Positions 16,696 through 25,839 of a DNA stretch of 64,000 nt are shown here, piece after piece. The first letter of the stretch is position 1, and every line of letters starts with the position of its first letter. The stretch lies in NCBI RefSeq assembly GCF_007751715.1, contig NZ_CP036292.1, forward strand, positions 1,302,001-1,366,000, given 5' to 3'. The stretch comes from Rosistilla oblonga (GTDB lineage: Bacteria; Planctomycetota; Planctomycetia; Pirellulales; Pirellulaceae). A program made the position numbers and the translations under genes. The notes under the pieces were generated by a model. It was not told the DNA's origin, did not search any database, and saw only the letters and a program-made list of their open reading frames with translations.

Positions 16696-17823
16696 CTATT
16701 CATCGATCGGTTCGATGGATGGGGCCAGCAGTGGATTGGTGCGAGCGACTGCGTCGTCGGCCAGCCGCACACGGTAGGAACTCTTCGTTGGGTCTGGATA
16801 GGGGTAATCGGTGCTGACAAAATGCGCACCGCTGGAAAACGCTTTCTCCGCTCGGCTGTAATCGTTATCGCGCGCCTCGCGGGTGTCCGCATCGGCTCGT
16901 GTTCGCACCAAGCATCCCGATCGAACCGCAGCCTGGATTTCATCGAACTGGCGGATGGGATTGTTCAGCTTGCGAAAAACGCTATCGGGATGGTCGGGGC
17001 CCAGATCGACAAACATTACGCGGCCGACGAGGTTGGGATGGTCTGCCATGTAGTCGCGTGTCAGCCGACCGCCGTTGTCCATCGCAAACACGATTTTGCC
17101 TCGACAATCATCCAACGTCGGCCAACCGTCGGCCGATATCGCGGCTCGCAGGTTGGGGTGATCGCCGCGGATGGTGTCGGGAGTCACGAGGTGGGTGTTG
17201 GGGAAAATGCTGCGGATTTCTTGATCGACAGCGTCCAGGGCGACGGAATCAAAAGGAAGCGGTTGGGTTAGCAAGGGCGTCGGTCGATCTTGTTTCAATT
17301 CCAACAAGACCATGATCGGAACGTGACGCGGGTGCTCGTCGGACCAAGTTTTGAGTGTTTCCATCGCGAGGGTGAAGGTCGGTACGCTGGAGGCAAAGTC
17401 GACGTCTTGAACGTGTAGGACTTTTAAACCGGGCTGTTTCATCGCGCCGGATGGATCGTATGGAGCGATGTTTTCAGCATCGGCAATCGCGGCGAGGGCA
17501 AGTCCACGCGGCGAGGCAAAGAGCCCTCCCTTGGGATCATTAAAAAGGTCCAGTTCGATCTGCCGGATGCCGAAGTCCGAAAACTGTTCAGGCAACGGAC
17601 GGTGGCTATACTCCAGCGTTTGGGCAACCTCCGGTGCGGTTGTTTTGATCAACGTCAGCAGCGCGGGATGTGGCTGTTGGCGATAGGAGTTATGGGTGCC
17701 GATCACTTGGATTTGATTCATCCGCAATTCGTCCGCCAACACGTCGACGGGACGGTTGGCAAACAAACATGCTGTGACCAAAACAAATCGATTGAACCGT
17801 GAGAACATTGGGCTCTTTGCCAT
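16696..17823 (-). CDS. Secreted PI-PLC-like phosphodiesterase (Ca2+-dependent PI-PLC C1 type)
   Basis: A 375-aa exported protein with a signal sequence (about 10-30, FVLVTACLFANRPVDVLA). It has the phosphodiesterase TIM-barrel signature: MNQIQVIGTHNSYRQQPHP with a catalytic-type His, IRQIELDLF with acidic metal ligands, LKVLHVQDVDF, and the later KIVFAMDNGG segment. It resembles the bacterial phosphatidylinositol-specific PLC C1-like family; the physiological lipid or glycolipid substrate is unknown. It lies downstream of a lipoprotein/DUF1559 pair on the same strand, with 21 bp spacing, and could share their transcript. Confidence 0.83.
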   Translation of the reverse strand: MAKSPMFSRFNRFVLVTACLFANRPVDVLADELRMNQIQVIGTHNSYRQQPHPALLTLIKTTAPEVAQTLEYSHRPLPEQFSDFGIRQIELDLFNDPKGGLFASPRGLALAAIADAENIAPYDPSGAMKQPGLKVLHVQDVDFASSVPTFTLAMETLKTWSDEHPRHVPIMVLLELKQDRPTPLLTQPLPFDSVALDAVDQEIRSIFPNTHLVTPDTIRGDHPNLRAAISADGWPTLDDCRGKIVFAMDNGGRLTRDYMADHPNLVGRVMFVDLGPDHPDSVFRKLNNPIRQFDEIQAAVRSGCLVRTRADADTREARDNDYSRAEKAFSSGAHFVSTDYPYPDPTKSSYRVRLADDAVARTNPLLAPSIEPIDE

Positions 17824-17844
17824 GAAGGTGTTCCGAACGCAGTG

Positions 17845-18285
17845 TTACTTTTCGACAATAAACTCAAAGGTGTTGGGGGATCCCGCGGTGACTTCCGCAG
17901 TCAGTAGAGGCGAGGCTGGCTTGCCATACTTGCCCTTTAACTGATCCTTCCCAACAGGTTCCGATTCGCTGGACAGTGAGAGTCTGCCCGCTTTGACCTT
18001 CGCTTGCCAAACAACGGTAACGCCATATTTTCCCGGCTCGGCCCCATCGTCCTTCTGGAACGTGGTCAAGGTGAATTTACCTTGATCGTCGCAGGTGGCA
18101 ACCGGTTTGGGATCGTTGATGCGTTCGCTTTCTTGCGGATGAAATACAACTAAGGCTCCATCACAAGGCGTCCCGCTGTCGGTTCGCACCGTGCCCGAAG
18201 CGACCGTTGTCGTCACGTCGTCTCCGCAGCCGGCCAGGACCAGCGTCCCGGCGGCTAAAGCACAACAAAAAATTATTCTTGCCAT
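17845..18285 (-). CDS. Small planctomycete lipoprotein with carboxypeptidase-regulatory-like fold
   Basis: A 146-aa lipoprotein with a signal peptide ending in the lipobox LAGC (Cys20). The rest is a single beta-sandwich pattern, VASGTVRTDSGTPCDGALVVF then GKFTLTTF then PGKYGVTVVW, as in the transthyretin/CarboxypepD_reg-like lipoproteins that typically sit next to DUF1559 genes in planctomycetes. Its start lies 13 bp inside the upstream DUF1559 gene, so the two are translationally coupled. Function unknown; probably a surface or periplasmic partner of the pilin-like protein. Confidence 0.82.
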   Translation of the reverse strand: MARIIFCCALAAGTLVLAGCGDDVTTTVASGTVRTDSGTPCDGALVVFHPQESERINDPKPVATCDDQGKFTLTTFQKDDGAEPGKYGVTVVWQAKVKAGRLSLSSESEPVGKDQLKGKYGKPASPLLTAEVTAGSPNTFEFIVEK

Positions 18286-19337
18286 GGGGAAACCTCCGCA
18301 TCCGTATACCCGCTGCCGTTGGCGGTTATCAAAGCCGCGTAGACTTGGGCAGAAGTGGTTTCGGAAATAAAGCGGACCGACCCGTCGGAGAAACCGTGGT
18401 TCGCTCCGCCAGGATGGAAGGAGTAGGTTTCGTTGTTGTTGTGGCAGTTGATGACGCAGTTGCCCGGCGAGGAATCGGTACCGGAAATCGCTCCGTCGAG
18501 CCCGTAGTCATTTTCGTGATGTGCCCAGCCACCGTCGGATCGCGTGACGCCCTGCGACTTGCCATTGATGTAGAAGTCGGGACGTCCAGCGCTCTCGCAC
18601 AACAAGATCGTATTCGAGGTGCCGTCGACAAAACCAATCTTGTTTGCTTGAGAGTTGGACTCTCCAAGGATGGGCGTGCTGCCAGGGCCCTTTAGGCTTG
18701 GTTTCATCGCGCTGAACAGATCCGATTGGCTGAGGCCACTGGGGTATCCAAAGAATGTGATCGAGCCGGGGTTGATCGAGCTGTTGGTGGCGTAATCGGT
18801 AACCGCCATGTCGGTGAAGGGAAAGTCGACGCTGAAATTAAACTTACCACTGCACCGCCGCTCGCTGCCACCAGGCGTCGAAGGGCAGATGAACGAAGAG
18901 ACGACCTGTTGCGTGACTGCTAGGTTGTCGGGAGTTCCGGGGACGGAGCTGGGAGATGAAAACCACGGGAATCTCAAATCGTATCGTTCGTAGAGTGCGT
19001 TCTGTTCGATGTAGGGCAAGAACTGAGGAGCCCATGAGTGAACGATGCCTGGGTAGGGATAGCCCGGCTGTCCGCTGGCACCTGGTGCGGATCCCAGTTC
19101 CACGATCAAGCTGGCTGGGACAAGCCCGTAGGTGCTTTCATGGTTCAGTGCTGCCAGGCCCAGTTGTTTTAAATTGTTGGGACATTGCATGCGTCTGGCG
19201 GCTTCGCGCGCCGCTTGAACCGCGGGCAACAGCAGTCCAACCAAGATGCCGATGATGGCGATCACGACCAACAATTCAACTAACGTAAACCCGAGGCGGC
19301 CGTTGGTTCGCCGAATTCGGCATGGTTCAGTAAACAT
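18273..19337 (-). CDS. DUF1559 protein with a type IV pilin-like N-terminus
   Basis: A 354-aa protein of the large planctomycete DUF1559 family. It starts with a prepilin-type leader: a basic stretch, then GFTLVELLVVIAIIGILVGL with Glu at +5 and a hydrophobic helix, then LLPAVQAAREAARRMQC. The C-terminal H-x9-DG motif is present (FHPGGANHGFSDGSVRF). Such proteins are thought to be processed by prepilin peptidase and to form pseudopili or surface structures; exact roles are unknown. The ATG at 19337 is fixed by CAAAGGAG (19344-19351) 6 nt upstream; an in-frame extension further upstream is not needed. Confidence 0.93.
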   Translation of the reverse strand: MFTEPCRIRRTNGRLGFTLVELLVVIAIIGILVGLLLPAVQAAREAARRMQCPNNLKQLGLAALNHESTYGLVPASLIVELGSAPGASGQPGYPYPGIVHSWAPQFLPYIEQNALYERYDLRFPWFSSPSSVPGTPDNLAVTQQVVSSFICPSTPGGSERRCSGKFNFSVDFPFTDMAVTDYATNSSINPGSITFFGYPSGLSQSDLFSAMKPSLKGPGSTPILGESNSQANKIGFVDGTSNTILLCESAGRPDFYINGKSQGVTRSDGGWAHHENDYGLDGAISGTDSSPGNCVINCHNNNETYSFHPGGANHGFSDGSVRFISETTSAQVYAALITANGSGYTDAEVSPWQE

Positions 19338-19881
19338 GGTTTGCTCCTTTGACAAATTCTTACGCGTCGAGAATTGTTTCACGACGGCAAGCGATCCTAT
19401 CAACGAGCGTGATAAATTCCGTGAAGGAGAGCGAAAGAGTGAGTGATCAAAATATTAAGTTGCCCACGCTTGATTGCGATTCAGCGTCCTTTCAGTGGAG
19501 ATCCAGTTTGGTCCAGGTGGGTAGCTATGCATCGGTGGATTCGACAACGGAACAGACCCTTCCGTTATGGCTCGTTTGGGGCGGGGCGTGCGGCGTCGCA
19601 TCGGCCAGCGACCGCTGGTGGGAGTCGATCGAAGAGGGACCCGTTGGGATCTTTGGGCGATCGCACGCTGATCTCAGGATCGATATGTATTCCCGAGAAT
19701 CAAACCCGCCAATTCACAAATCCCGAGCATCGAATGTGGGATCAGGAGATTGTTCTCACGTCTGTTGGCCCTCGGTGGAGAGGTGGCCTGCGGCGAGAGA
19801 GCCGCCTGTTTTTCAGGCGGTGGATGCGGCGTCAAACCGCTGACTCGCGAGGCCAGCCGCGGTATTTTGCGGGCGAGTCAA
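19338..19881. other. Intergenic region between the DUF1559 gene and flgE
   Basis: About 540 bp with no supported gene. The part next to 19340-19440 must contain the DUF1559 promoter (-); a TTGATA hexamer is present but no good -10 pairs with it. A small hairpin CCGCCTG-TTTTT-CAGGCGG (19802-19820) lies just beyond the flgE stop; it has no U-run on the flgE strand, so it is only a weak terminator candidate. Several open frames here show no protein-like features. Confidence 0.5.
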
Positions 19882-22317
19882 CTAGCGCGCCAGGTTCAGC
19901 AATTCGTCCAACAGTTCTTGAGTCGAAGTGATCACCCGCGTGTTGCCCCGGTACTGCGTTCCGGCGAGTACGAGGTCGACGAGGTCGGCACCCATGTCGG
20001 TGTTGGACAATTCCAACGCACCGGCGCGGATCGCTCCGATACCGTTTTCGCCCGGACCACCTTGAACCGGCAGGCCGGTGTTGATGCCTTGGGCGTAAAG
20101 GTTCTGGCCGCGTGCGTCCAGGCCTGCGGGGTTGGCGAAACGGGCCAATTGAATCTGACCCAGATCGCGCGTCACGCCGTTGCTGAATACGCCGCGGACG
20201 ATGCCGTCTTCGCCGATTACATAACTGGTCAACACGCCCGGTGCCGAACCGTCTTGGCGGGTCGCGGCCAGCGAAGCCGTATCGGTTGCGAGGCCCGACA
20301 CCGAAGTGAAGTCGAGATCGAATTGCAACGGAGAAACACTCGGGGAACCGCTCCGGTTGATATTCACCGTGTTGTTCGAAGCCGAGATGAAGTTACCGTT
20401 GCCGTCGAAACGGATCAGACCGGTGCCGACCGAGATGCCGCTGCTGGTGGTCGATTGGTTTTCCGAGCTGTCAGCGTACCATCGATAGACCGTCTGTTCG
20501 TCGGTCCGCTCTTCCAGCGTGGTTGTAACCCGCAGGTCCAGCGGGTTGCCGAGCGAATCGTAGACGACTAGGTCCGCGACCGCACTGGTTCCTTCCGCTT
20601 CTTGGATCGTACCAAACGCGAGGTTCGGAACTGTCACGTTCCCGAGATCGTCTTCGATCCGGAACGATGTCAGGTCGATATCCAAGGCATTGAGTTCTCC
20701 GGTGTTGCTGACAAACCGAATCGCTCCGTCTTGAATGTAACCACCAGGGATCAATGTTCCCGTTTCGCCAGGAATGTTGTTTTCCGATCCGGGAATTGGG
20801 TTCTGCGAATCGACTTGAAGGGTTTGGATGCCGGACGCCGCTTCGACAAAATCGATCAGGTCTTGAACCGTGGAGGTCGCCGTGATCTCCAGCTCTTGGG
20901 TTCCCAGCAAACGATCCCCTTTTTCACCCTGGTAGGACATCGTCCCCACGGTGAAGACAGGTGAATAATTGAGTCCGTCCCGTTTCAGGACGTTGGTCAG
21001 CAGCGTGTTGCTGTTGATCGTGGGACCGTCGAGGTCCAACAGTTTGTTCCCCGCGACATTGAGATCGGCGATCTCGGCGTCGGACCTACTGTCGGTGTAG
21101 GTGTCGTATGGCGAGACGGAATCGACGAGATAAAAGTTGTTTTGATCGTTGGCGAGGTTGCGGTAGATGCGGATCTCATCGTATTCCGGGAAACCGCCGC
21201 CTGTTGGCGGAGTTGGTGGGATCGGAAAGTTGTCGAGTGTGATTCGCCCGTCGACGACGTTCTGTGGCCCGATCAGAACGCTGGGAATACTCTCGGTCGA
21301 ACCCGATTTGTGGTACGTCACCATGTAGGTGTAGTTACCGCTGAGCGTGTCGGTGTTCAGTTCGGTTGCCGACAGCGGAGTCGTGCCGTCGTCGATATAA
21401 GTGGCGCCGGTGGCTGCCGTGTCCAGCTGGAAGAACTCGGTTCCTCCGGCATCGGTGCGATAGATGTTCACCGAGGTGTATTCGGGCGATGGCGATGCTG
21501 GCAGATTCCCCAGCGTGATCTGTTGGCCGGTCGCCGCGTTGACCGAGACTGCGGCGCTAGGGACCGTTTCGCGCCCCGCGTTATCGACGTAGGTGAAGCG
21601 ATACTGATAATTGCCCGCCGCCAATGCACCACCTCCCGCAACTGCTGTTGTGACGCCAGTCGACGCGGGGACCGGCGACGTTCCAATTTCGATGTCGCCG
21701 CCATCGGGACGTGGGACTGCGGCGTCCCCGAGGATTGCGCTTTGGATGACCTGAGAGACGTCGGCGACTTCGCCTTGAGGCGTCAACGTTCCTTCGAAGG
21801 TGACTTCGGTTGTCGATTTCGCAACGCTTTCACTTCCCAGCGGAATCGTGATCGGTTTCAGCTGTGTCTCTTCGATCCGGAAAGATTCGTCGGCGCCGAA
21901 CCCAAGCAACCGCTGCCCTGTGGCGGTGGTCAGTTGGTTTTCGCTGTTGAGCTTAAAGATACCGTTCCGCGTGAAGAGATTCTCGCCCTGAGAACTTTCC
22001 ACGATGAAGAATCCTTCGCCCTGAATTGCCAGGTGCGATGGGGTGGAACTGATTTCGATCGTTCCCTGCGTGAAGTCGGATGTGATTTCCGCGACCTGCA
22101 CACCGAGACCGACCTGGCGTGGGTTGGTGCCGCCGTTTTCAGCGGTCGGCGCAGCACCTAGCGATTGGGTCTGCAAAAACTGCGTCGCAAAGACAGCGGT
22201 CGAGGCTTTGAACCCAACCGTCTGCGCATTAGCCAAGTTATTGCCGATTACGTCGATCTGAGTTTCAGCGGCGCTGAGGCCCGTCAATGCCGTGCTGAGT
22301 GCAGATGCCAGTCCCAT
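19882..22317 (-). CDS. flgE: Flagellar hook protein FlgE, long variant
   Basis: Polymerises to form the flagellar hook outside the cell. The N-terminus MGLASALSTALTGLSAAET followed by IDVIGNNLANAQTVGFK is the rod/hook consensus, FlgE core segments follow (HLAIQGEGFFIV, FTRNGIFKLN), and the C-terminus ends with the D0 helix (DLVDLVLAGTQYRGNTRVI). At 811 aa it is about twice the enterobacterial length. The extra mass includes two tandem ~90-residue modules at about 230-318 and 324-412, each with the pattern GNYxYxxTY, PS, ITLxNxP, IYR. Last gene of the flagellar operon, 50 bp after flgD. Confidence 0.95.
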   Translation of the reverse strand: MGLASALSTALTGLSAAETQIDVIGNNLANAQTVGFKASTAVFATQFLQTQSLGAAPTAENGGTNPRQVGLGVQVAEITSDFTQGTIEISSTPSHLAIQGEGFFIVESSQGENLFTRNGIFKLNSENQLTTATGQRLLGFGADESFRIEETQLKPITIPLGSESVAKSTTEVTFEGTLTPQGEVADVSQVIQSAILGDAAVPRPDGGDIEIGTSPVPASTGVTTAVAGGGALAAGNYQYRFTYVDNAGRETVPSAAVSVNAATGQQITLGNLPASPSPEYTSVNIYRTDAGGTEFFQLDTAATGATYIDDGTTPLSATELNTDTLSGNYTYMVTYHKSGSTESIPSVLIGPQNVVDGRITLDNFPIPPTPPTGGGFPEYDEIRIYRNLANDQNNFYLVDSVSPYDTYTDSRSDAEIADLNVAGNKLLDLDGPTINSNTLLTNVLKRDGLNYSPVFTVGTMSYQGEKGDRLLGTQELEITATSTVQDLIDFVEAASGIQTLQVDSQNPIPGSENNIPGETGTLIPGGYIQDGAIRFVSNTGELNALDIDLTSFRIEDDLGNVTVPNLAFGTIQEAEGTSAVADLVVYDSLGNPLDLRVTTTLEERTDEQTVYRWYADSSENQSTTSSGISVGTGLIRFDGNGNFISASNNTVNINRSGSPSVSPLQFDLDFTSVSGLATDTASLAATRQDGSAPGVLTSYVIGEDGIVRGVFSNGVTRDLGQIQLARFANPAGLDARGQNLYAQGINTGLPVQGGPGENGIGAIRAGALELSNTDMGADLVDLVLAGTQYRGNTRVITSTQELLDELLNLAR

Positions 22318-22367
22318 GCTCTTTCCCTAATTGCGATCTTATCGTCGCGGGAGAGTATGCTAGCTGG

Positions 22368-22805
22368 CTAGCCTTCGACGATCTCCCGGATGTTACTCAC
22401 TTGTATCGTCTTTTCACCAACATGAACTTTGACATTCCGGGAATCTCCGCCGTCACTATCGGTTTCAACGGAAACCCGATCGATCTTTCCCGTGATCTCT
22501 TCGGAGTCGTCGCTAAGTCCGGAGACCTCGCGGCCGATCAGGTTGCTAGCGGTCGTCAGCTGCTGGCTGAGGGAGAGATTACCCAGCGTTTCGGTCAGAT
22601 CGTTGGTCGCACCGATCTCGCGAATCTGACCGATCTGTTGCAGCATTTCCGCGTTTTCCATCGGATTCAGCGGATCTTGGTTCTGCATTTCCGTGATCAG
22701 CAACGTCAAGAAGTCGTCGAGATTCAGGTCGTTGAGTCCACTCTCGGCAGCGTCCGCCGAACTGCTAGCGGATGAGGTAGCACCTGTTGCAGCAATTTGT
22801 GACAT
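22368..22805 (-). CDS. flgD: Flagellar hook capping protein FlgD
   Basis: Cap/scaffold for hook assembly. 145 aa. It has the conserved FlgD N-terminal segment: a Ser/Ala-rich start, then LNLDDFLTLLITEMQNQDP, PLNPMENAEMLQQIGQI and a helical stretch. It is shorter than enterobacterial FlgD (about 230 aa): the C-terminal Tudor/FnIII part is reduced to one small beta segment (SRNVKVHVGEKTIQVSNI). Short FlgD forms occur in several phyla. It lies between fliK and flgE in the operon, the usual neighbourhood. Confidence 0.92.
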   Translation of the reverse strand: MSQIAATGATSSASSSADAAESGLNDLNLDDFLTLLITEMQNQDPLNPMENAEMLQQIGQIREIGATNDLTETLGNLSLSQQLTTASNLIGREVSGLSDDSEEITGKIDRVSVETDSDGGDSRNVKVHVGEKTIQVSNIREIVEG

Positions 22806-22952
22806 CCGACATTCCTGGGGGCGATTGGAGAATAAAAAACTTGGTTCCCGGCGATGATACGCCGCCGATCGCTTCGGCCACCATCGCAGTTTCTCCTTCG
22901 ACGAACCCTCAATGGCTACCGCGTGAACTCCGGCCGCGGCAGCTGAGGATCG

Positions 22953-24578
22953 CTAGGCGACAAGATCCAGTTGTTCAGTCGACGATCCTGCCGAGCTGCC
23001 GATCTCCCGCGACAACTCGCTTGAGCCAATCGGTTCGGGCATCGCTGGCCGCGGCGGTGCGGCGAAGTTTTGGAACGTTTCTCGCTGTTCCTGTTGGCCG
23101 CCGTGCGACGTCCCCATCTCGCTCTCCATGCCGATTTCGATCGATTCGATCTGAAATCCCTGTTCGGCCAGCCGGTTTTTGAGGTCGTGTAGATTCTCTC
23201 GCAACGCGTGCGAGGCGGCTTCCGATTCGGTCACGATCCGCGCGTTGATCTTCCGTCCCGATACGTTGACGTCGATCCCAACCGATCCGAGTCGCGGCGG
23301 GTGCAGGCGGATCTTCAGGCTGCCGCCATCGGTCCCCAGTTGCTGAAAGGCTCGCGAGACGCGTTGCAGCAACTTCGCTCGATCGACTTGATCCAATGGA
23401 TTTGTCTCGGTCGACTTGGCTTTGGCGGCTGCCGCAGTCGTTGCATTCCCCGCCGTTTCGATCTTTGCCGAACCGATGGTTGGTGCGGCGTCGGGCAGTA
23501 GCGTCGCACCCGATCGAGCGGCGGCTTCGGTCTGTTTTGCCGCGGCGAGGGGAATCGATGTGGCAGCCGATTGGCTAGCTGGTTCCGCTTCGGGCTCGGG
23601 TTGCGACAGCGCTGCGGTTGGATCGACCGATGGCAGGTCGACCGGAAGCTCTTCGGCGACAGCCAGTTCCGCCGGCGCGACGATCGCTGGCGACGTGCCT
23701 TCAGCTGGTCGCTGAGTCGAAGCCGGCTGCACCGAATCAGCTGGCGGCTGGGTTCCGTTGGGCAGCCCGACGATCCGTTCTTCGCCTGCATCCTTGCTGA
23801 ATCGCCGTTTCGATTTCTGCGATCCCGGCTCCACGTCGCTGCGGGCGATCGCTGGTTCCAGTTCTTCTGCCGCCGTTTTGGCGACCGCTGGATCCTCTGG
23901 TTCTACGTTGGGATCGGCTTCTGAAACCGGGGCGACAGCCGCCACCTGACCAGCCTGCGGATCGGCGACGTCGGAAACCGGTTCCGCGACAAGTTCGGAT
24001 GTCGTGTCGGTTTCGGCCAGCGAATCCTCGAACCCTTCGGGCTGCTCGGTCGCTTCGACGTTTTCGATCGGATTGTCCAGCGGTGTCGATTCGGCGGTCT
24101 CCGACGAATTTGCATCGACAGCCAAATCAGCTTCCGTTGCCGCATTGTTCTCGCCGGCGCTGTCGGTTGCTGTACCAGCAGCTACGTTTTCGTTAGCTTC
24201 CGCATCGAGCTCTTCGCCGTTGGGCGTGGCCGATGCTGGCTGTTGATCCGGATCGGCGAGTCCTGCTTCGGTGGCGATCGGTTCTTCGATCGAAGCGTCC
24301 AGGGGATCGGATGATTGCGCGATCGGTGTCGCGGCGGTTTGTCCGGCGGCCGCGGAATCGTACGACTCGTCGTCGTCGCGATCTTCCGAATCGGGTTTGT
24401 TTGCCGTTTTGGAGGCCGACGGTTCTTCGGCCTTGGGCTGCTCGCGCGTCGCCGGAGCGGCTTCAAAGATTTGGGCAAAGCCGCTGGTCAGATCGGTCGG
24501 ATCCAACTGCAATTGCAACGAAGCATTATTGCCTCGGCGAATTGCGTTGATCGAGTTGAGCGAAATCGAGTCGCCCAT
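22953..24578 (-). CDS. fliK: Flagellar hook-length control protein FliK
   Basis: Molecular ruler that sets hook length and triggers the export substrate switch. 541 aa: a long low-complexity region rich in Ala, Glu, Pro and Ser (about 40-410) followed by the Flg_hook C-terminal domain (about 420-510) with GSLKIRLHPPRLGSVGIDV, the typical L-x-P-x-x-L-G motif. The start at 24578 (MGDSISLNS) is fixed by a near-perfect ribosome site, GGGGAGGT, 6 nt upstream; an ATG 15 codons earlier lacks one. The ruler region is longer than in Salmonella (about 400 aa protein). Position between the MotE-like gene and flgD supports the call. Confidence 0.92.
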   Translation of the reverse strand: MGDSISLNSINAIRRGNNASLQLQLDPTDLTSGFAQIFEAAPATREQPKAEEPSASKTANKPDSEDRDDDESYDSAAAGQTAATPIAQSSDPLDASIEEPIATEAGLADPDQQPASATPNGEELDAEANENVAAGTATDSAGENNAATEADLAVDANSSETAESTPLDNPIENVEATEQPEGFEDSLAETDTTSELVAEPVSDVADPQAGQVAAVAPVSEADPNVEPEDPAVAKTAAEELEPAIARSDVEPGSQKSKRRFSKDAGEERIVGLPNGTQPPADSVQPASTQRPAEGTSPAIVAPAELAVAEELPVDLPSVDPTAALSQPEPEAEPASQSAATSIPLAAAKQTEAAARSGATLLPDAAPTIGSAKIETAGNATTAAAAKAKSTETNPLDQVDRAKLLQRVSRAFQQLGTDGGSLKIRLHPPRLGSVGIDVNVSGRKINARIVTESEAASHALRENLHDLKNRLAEQGFQIESIEIGMESEMGTSHGGQQEQRETFQNFAAPPRPAMPEPIGSSELSREIGSSAGSSTEQLDLVA

Positions 24579-24584
24579 CGCGTG

Positions 24585-24592
24585 ACCTCCCC
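24585..24592 (-). promoter_or_regulatory. Strong Shine-Dalgarno site fixing the fliK start
   Basis: GGGGAGGT on the minus strand, 6 nt before the ATG at 24578. It supports the shorter fliK start over the in-frame ATG at 24623. Confidence 0.8.
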
Positions 24593-24643
24593 ACTCGACC
24601 CGAGTTCGCCTCGGGGCGGACATGAGGTCCGGCCAGAAGATCG

Positions 24644-25288
24644 CTACTCGTCGCGAGCCTTATCGATGACTGTCTTTTCAGGTTCGCCTGCACCGATGTG
24701 GTTCAGGATCTGTTGCAGTTTGTCCGCTTCTTCGGGCGAGACAAACTCCCTTAAGATCTTCTTTCGTTTATCAGCCTGCATGGCTTTAACGATTGCAACG
24801 ACGTCGTTAAGGTCACCCCCATCTAACATTCGGATCAATTGATCCTTGCTAGTCGCCGGCGGCAACGACTCCAACGTCGACCGCAGCGACTTCATCGCTT
24901 CCTCTTGGACGCCTTGGGAGAGTTCGGCCAGTTTGCGGTAGAAAGCGTCTTTTCGCGTGTCGAATCGCGATTCCTTTGATCGCAACCGCTCCTGAATCAC
25001 CTGCAATTGGTTGTAATAGTTCTCTTGGGCGCGGCGCCGCAGATCCATCTCCAACCCATCGCGAGCCCGTTCGTCCAAGACTTCTTCGAAGCTGGGGATC
25101 GGTTCGGTTTTGGCCGCGCGAATGCTATCGGCGACCCGATCGCCCGAGATGTCGATGCCGTTCATCAGCCCCACGATCTTGGTGGTGCTGGCGGCGTTCA
25201 GATTGCCGCGGACCGCGAGAACCCCGACGACCAACAGCTGAGTCAGCACGGTGGCGACGCAAAACGCAGCGATTCCTTTGGTTAACAT
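24644..25288 (-). CDS. MotE-like flagellar protein (MgtE N-like domain, coiled coil)
   Basis: A 214-aa protein with one N-terminal membrane helix (about 7-27), a long charged helical region (about 70-135) and a C-terminal MgtE intracellular N-like repeat (DGGDLNDVVAIVKAMQADKRKKILREF). This matches the FlbB/MotE/YlxF family encoded between fliJ and fliK in many operons; MotE acts as a chaperone for the stator protein MotC in alphaproteobacteria, but the role in planctomycetes is not established. It begins 3 bp after the fliJ stop and is followed by fliK after about 65 bp. Confidence 0.78.
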   Translation of the reverse strand: MLTKGIAAFCVATVLTQLLVVGVLAVRGNLNAASTTKIVGLMNGIDISGDRVADSIRAAKTEPIPSFEEVLDERARDGLEMDLRRRAQENYYNQLQVIQERLRSKESRFDTRKDAFYRKLAELSQGVQEEAMKSLRSTLESLPPATSKDQLIRMLDGGDLNDVVAIVKAMQADKRKKILREFVSPEEADKLQQILNHIGAGEPEKTVIDKARDE

Positions 25289-25291
25289 CGA

Positions 25292-25753
25292 TTAAGTCCC
25301 ACGTAAGCTATGTTCCGCCGACTGGTGCAGCACGGCGGCGACTTCGTCCATTTCGGCTTGCAGCCTCGCTTGTTCTGTGTCGCGGTAGGTCTGCAACGCG
25401 CGATCGCGCAGCTTTTCGATCCGTTTGACTTCTTGATCGGCTGTCTGCAGGATCAGTTCCCGTTTTCGCAGTTCGACGTTGACCTGGCCGACCTGCTGCT
25501 GAAGTGTAGCTTTTTCTTGCTCGACAAGAATTTCATGGCGTCCCTGAGCCAACAATTGGTCGACGCTGATCTGCCCCTGTAAATAGGTGCCGCGCTGGGT
25601 CTTCAGGTTTTCCAGTTCGCTGCTTTTGTCGGCGATCTGAGTTTCCAGGATTCCCAACGCCTGAGTCGCGTCGGCGACGCCCCGCCGCGCCGCATCGCGC
25701 TCGCTGCAACGCAGGCTCAACAGCGAGGCGAGTCGAAATTTGAATCCTTTCAT
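25292..25753 (-). CDS. fliJ: Flagellar export protein FliJ
   Basis: General chaperone and stalk-like partner of the FliI ATPase in flagellar type III export, cytoplasmic. 153 aa, almost entirely alpha-helical coiled coil, with the family opening KGFKFRLASLLSLRCSERD and heptad-rich segments to the end. Length and position immediately after fliI and before the MotE-like gene are standard. ATG at 25753. Confidence 0.9.
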   Translation of the reverse strand: MKGFKFRLASLLSLRCSERDAARRGVADATQALGILETQIADKSSELENLKTQRGTYLQGQISVDQLLAQGRHEILVEQEKATLQQQVGQVNVELRKRELILQTADQEVKRIEKLRDRALQTYRDTEQARLQAEMDEVAAVLHQSAEHSLRGT

Positions 25754-25839
25754 CGCCAGGTCATCCTTGTTTGCGTTGGTTTGGGAATCGGCAAATCCGC
25801 TGCCGAGCTGTGGTTATCGTTTGGGAAACGCTGTGCGAT

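Noticed and set aside
19443-19931. Plus-strand 162-codon frame between DUF1559 and flgE
   Set aside because: Overlaps the flgE 3' end, Arg/Ser/Gly-rich composition, no ribosome site or domain.
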